A DNA stretch of 6,373 nucleotides, from assembly GCA_019310195.1 (NCBI GenBank), contig JAFDET010000183.1:1-6373 (forward strand), written 5' to 3'. The notes under the pieces are model-generated. The model did not search any database. It worked only from the letters and a program-made list of their open reading frames with translations, and had not been told where the DNA came from. The DNA is from Deltaproteobacteria bacterium. Lineage in GTDB: Bacteria > Myxococcota_A > UBA9160 > JAFDET01. The first letter of the stretch is position 1, and each line of letters starts with the position of its first letter. The position numbers and the translations under genes are program-made. Below are positions 4,193 through 6,373 of the stretch, one piece after another.

Positions 4193-6373
4193 ATGCCTGC
4201 CATCGAAACCACGCCTGCGCTGGTTCGCGCGGTCTATGAGAAGCTGGAGCGCAATCTCGCCGTCGTGCGCGAGCGGCTCGGTCGGCCGCTGACGTACTCC
4301 GAGAAGGTGCTGCTGGGTCACTTGCGCGATCCGCAGGGGCAGGAGCTGGATCCGGGCAGCGCGTATCTGGAGCTGGGTCCCGATCGCGTGGCCATGCAGG
4401 ACGCTACGGCGCAGATGGCGCTGCTGCAGTTCATGTCGTCGGGCAAGGACGAGACCGCGGTGCCCAGCACGGTGCACTGCGACCACCTGATTCAAGCCTA
4501 CAAGGGCGCCGACGAGGACATGGAGCAGGCGCGCGTCGGCAACCGCGAGGTCTACGACTTCCTGCGCAGTGCCGCGGCGCGCTACGGCATCGGCTTCTGG
4601 GGCCCCGGCGCCGGCATCATCCACCAGGTGGTGTTGGAGAACTACGCCTTCCCCGGCGGCATGATGATCGGCACCGACTCGCACACGCCCAACGCCGGCG
4701 GGCTCGGCATGTTCGCCTGCGGGGTGGGCGGCGCCGATGCCGTGGACGTGATGGCGGGGTTCCCGTGGGAGGTGCTGCACCCCGACCGGGTGGGCGTGCG
4801 CCTGACGGGAAGTCTCTCCGGGTGGTCGGCGCCCAAGGACGTGATCCTCTGGGTGTGCGCGCAGCTCACCGTGAAGGGCGGCACCAACCGGGTGGTGGAG
4901 TACTTCGGGCCCGGCGCCGCGTCGATCAGCGCCACCGGCAAGGGCACCATTACCAACATGGGCGCCGAGCTGGGCGCCACGACCTCGATCTTCCCCTACG
5001 ACGAGCGCATGGCCACCTACCTGAAGGCCACCGGGCGCGAGGCATTGGCGGATCTGGCCAACCAGCACGCGGAGTTGCTGCGCGCCGACCCGGAGGTGGA
5101 GAGCGACCCCGAGGCCTTCTTCGACGTGGTGCTGGAGCTCGACCTCTCGCAGCTCGAGCCCCACATCGTCGGACCCCGCACGCCGGACCTGGCGCGTCCC
5201 GCGTCGCGCATGGGCGCCGACGCGCGCAGCGAGGGCTACACGCTGAAGCTCTCGTCGGCGCTGATCGGAAGCTGCACCAACAGCAGCTACGAGGATCTGT
5301 CGCGTGCCGCTGACGTGGCGCGCCAAGCCACGGCCCACGGAGCGCGCAGCAAGATGCCGCTCTGGTGCACGCCCGGCTCGGAGCAGATCCACCAGACCAT
5401 CCTGCGCGACGGGCAGCTGGCGGACCTGGAGGCCATCGGCGCCACGGTGCTGGCCAACGCCTGCGGCCCCTGCATCGGCCAGTGGAAGCGCGACGACATC
5501 CAGAAGGGCGACCCCAACTCGATCATCAGCTCCTTCAACCGCAACTTCCCACGCCGCAACGACGGCAACCCGGAGACGCTCTCCTTCATCGGCAGCCCGG
5601 AGCTGGTGGTGGCGTATGCCCTGGCCGGGACGCTGGACTTCGATCCGGCTACCGGCGAGATCGCCTGCGAGGACGGCTCGACGTTCCGCCTGGAGCCGCC
5701 GGCTCCCGCGCCGGAGATCCCCGAGCGCGGCTTCGTCGCCAGCGACGAAGGCTACGTTGCACCGCCCGCCGAGCGCGGCGGCATCTCGGTGGAGGTGGCG
5801 CCCGACAGCGAGCGGCTTCAGCTCCTGGAGCCCTTCAAGGCGTGGGGCGATGCGGCGGCGCTGGAGCGCATGCCTCTGCTCTTCAAGGCCAAGGGCAAGT
5901 GCACCACCGACCACATCTCGCCCGCGGGTCCGTGGCTGCGCTACCGCGGCCACCTGGATCGGATCAGCGACAACCTGCTGAACGGCGGCGTCAACGCCTA
6001 CAGCGGCGACACCGGCGAGACCCTCGATCAGCTCAGCGGCTCGCGCGGCGCGGTACCGAAGGTGGCGCGTCACTACAAAGCCGAGGGCCGAAACTGGGTC
6101 ATCGTGGGCGACGAGAACTACGGCGAGGGATCGAGCCGCGAGCACGCCGCCATGACGCCGCGCTTCCTGGGCGCAGCCGCCGTCATCGTGCGGAGCTTCG
6201 CACGCATCCACGAGACCAACCTGAAGAAGCAGGGCGTGCTGGCCCTGTGCTTCGAGGACCCGGCCCTCTACGAAAAGGTGCGCGAGACCGACACCGTCTC
6301 CATCCTCGGCCTCGACGAACTCGCGCCCGGCGCGTCGCTCGAAGTAGTCTTCCACCACGACGACGGCTCCGAA
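4193..6373 (+). CDS. acn: Aconitate hydratase, mitochondrial type (3' end beyond window)
   Basis: This enzyme interconverts citrate and isocitrate through cis-aconitate in the TCA cycle using a [4Fe-4S] cluster. The frame stays open for 727 codons to the last base. Family members are around 750-780 residues, so about 25-50 residues are probably missing. Cluster ligands are Cys361 (GSCTNSS) and Cys424 and Cys427 (NACGPCIGQW). Residues matching the pig mitochondrial active site are Asp97-His98 (HCDH), Asp162-Ser163-His164 (GTDSHTPNAGG), Arg450 and Arg455 (FNRNFPRRND), Arg585 (PWLRYRGHLD), and Ser647 and Arg649 in the swivel-domain GEGSSREHAA motif. Domains 1-3 (about 1-480) and the swivelling domain 4 (from about 555) are in the normal order. 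Motifs such as DATAQMALLQF and VPSTVHCDHLIQA place it with the mitochondrial type rather than AcnA/IRP or AcnB. There is no transit or signal peptide, so it is cytoplasmic. The start is set by AAGGAG 6 nt upstream. Confidence 0.97.
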   Translation, partial: MPAIETTPALVRAVYEKLERNLAVVRERLGRPLTYSEKVLLGHLRDPQGQELDPGSAYLELGPDRVAMQDATAQMALLQFMSSGKDETAVPSTVHCDHLIQAYKGADEDMEQARVGNREVYDFLRSAAARYGIGFWGPGAGIIHQVVLENYAFPGGMMIGTDSHTPNAGGLGMFACGVGGADAVDVMAGFPWEVLHPDRVGVRLTGSLSGWSAPKDVILWVCAQLTVKGGTNRVVEYFGPGAASISATGKGTITNMGAELGATTSIFPYDERMATYLKATGREALADLANQHAELLRADPEVESDPEAFFDVVLELDLSQLEPHIVGPRTPDLARPASRMGADARSEGYTLKLSSALIGSCTNSSYEDLSRAADVARQATAHGARSKMPLWCTPGSEQIHQTILRDGQLADLEAIGATVLANACGPCIGQWKRDDIQKGDPNSIISSFNRNFPRRNDGNPETLSFIGSPELVVAYALAGTLDFDPATGEIACEDGSTFRLEPPAPAPEIPERGFVASDEGYVAPPAERGGISVEVAPDSERLQLLEPFKAWGDAAALERMPLLFKAKGKCTTDHISPAGPWLRYRGHLDRISDNLLNGGVNAYSGDTGETLDQLSGSRGAVPKVARHYKAEGRNWVIVGDENYGEGSSREHAAMTPRFLGAAAVIVRSFARIHETNLKKQGVLALCFEDPALYEKVRETDTVSILGLDELAPGASLEVVFHHDDGSE

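Noticed and set aside
4163..6358. A 731-codon open frame on the minus strand, antisense to aconitase
   Set aside because: The plus strand here encodes a complete set of aconitase motifs. The antisense frame is rich in Arg, His, Ala, Gly and Val with no recognisable domain, as expected when G/C-biased codons are read backwards.

Overview
This is a high-GC window from a Gram-negative bacterium, with strong G/C bias at third codon positions. It encodes two components of the Mla outer-membrane phospholipid transport pathway, MlaA and MlaC, so the source has an outer membrane. The GC content, the proline- and acid-rich MlaA linker and a mitochondrial-type aconitase would fit a myxobacterial or deltaproteobacterial lineage. 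That placement is only an inference, and the sequence alone does not settle the phylum.

Layout: (1) 83-1054, plus strand: MlaA-family outer-membrane protein with a repeat-containing acidic linker and no recognisable lipobox. (2) 1077-1694, minus strand: MlaC-type periplasmic phospholipid carrier, convergent with mlaA, with only 22 bp between the stop codons. (3) 1754-2620, minus strand: alpha/beta hydrolase, 59 bp upstream of mlaC and probably co-transcribed with it. (4) 2621-2663: a 43-bp divergent intergenic region. (5) 2664-4067, plus strand: M20-family dinuclear-zinc peptidase, probably a dipeptidase. (6) 4068-4192: a 125-bp gap with two small hairpins and a strong Shine-Dalgarno site. 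(7) 4193 to the window end, plus strand: mitochondrial-type aconitase, cut by the window edge after 727 codons.

How the genes relate: MlaA and MlaC act in the same pathway, which moves mislocalised phospholipid between the outer membrane and the inner-membrane MlaFEDB complex. No mlaD, mlaE, mlaF or mlaB is present here, so the remaining components must lie elsewhere. The hydrolase might act on a lipid or ester linked to envelope upkeep, but nothing in its sequence fixes the substrate. The M20 peptidase (peptide turnover) and the aconitase (citrate/isocitrate step of the TCA cycle) look like ordinary housekeeping genes.

I see no RNA gene, CRISPR array, insertion sequence, phage gene or defence system. 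The most interesting signals are modest: possible leaderless divergent transcription between the hydrolase and the peptidase, an MlaA that appears not to be a lipoprotein, and the convergent mlaA/mlaC arrangement. No undescribed multi-gene system is evident.
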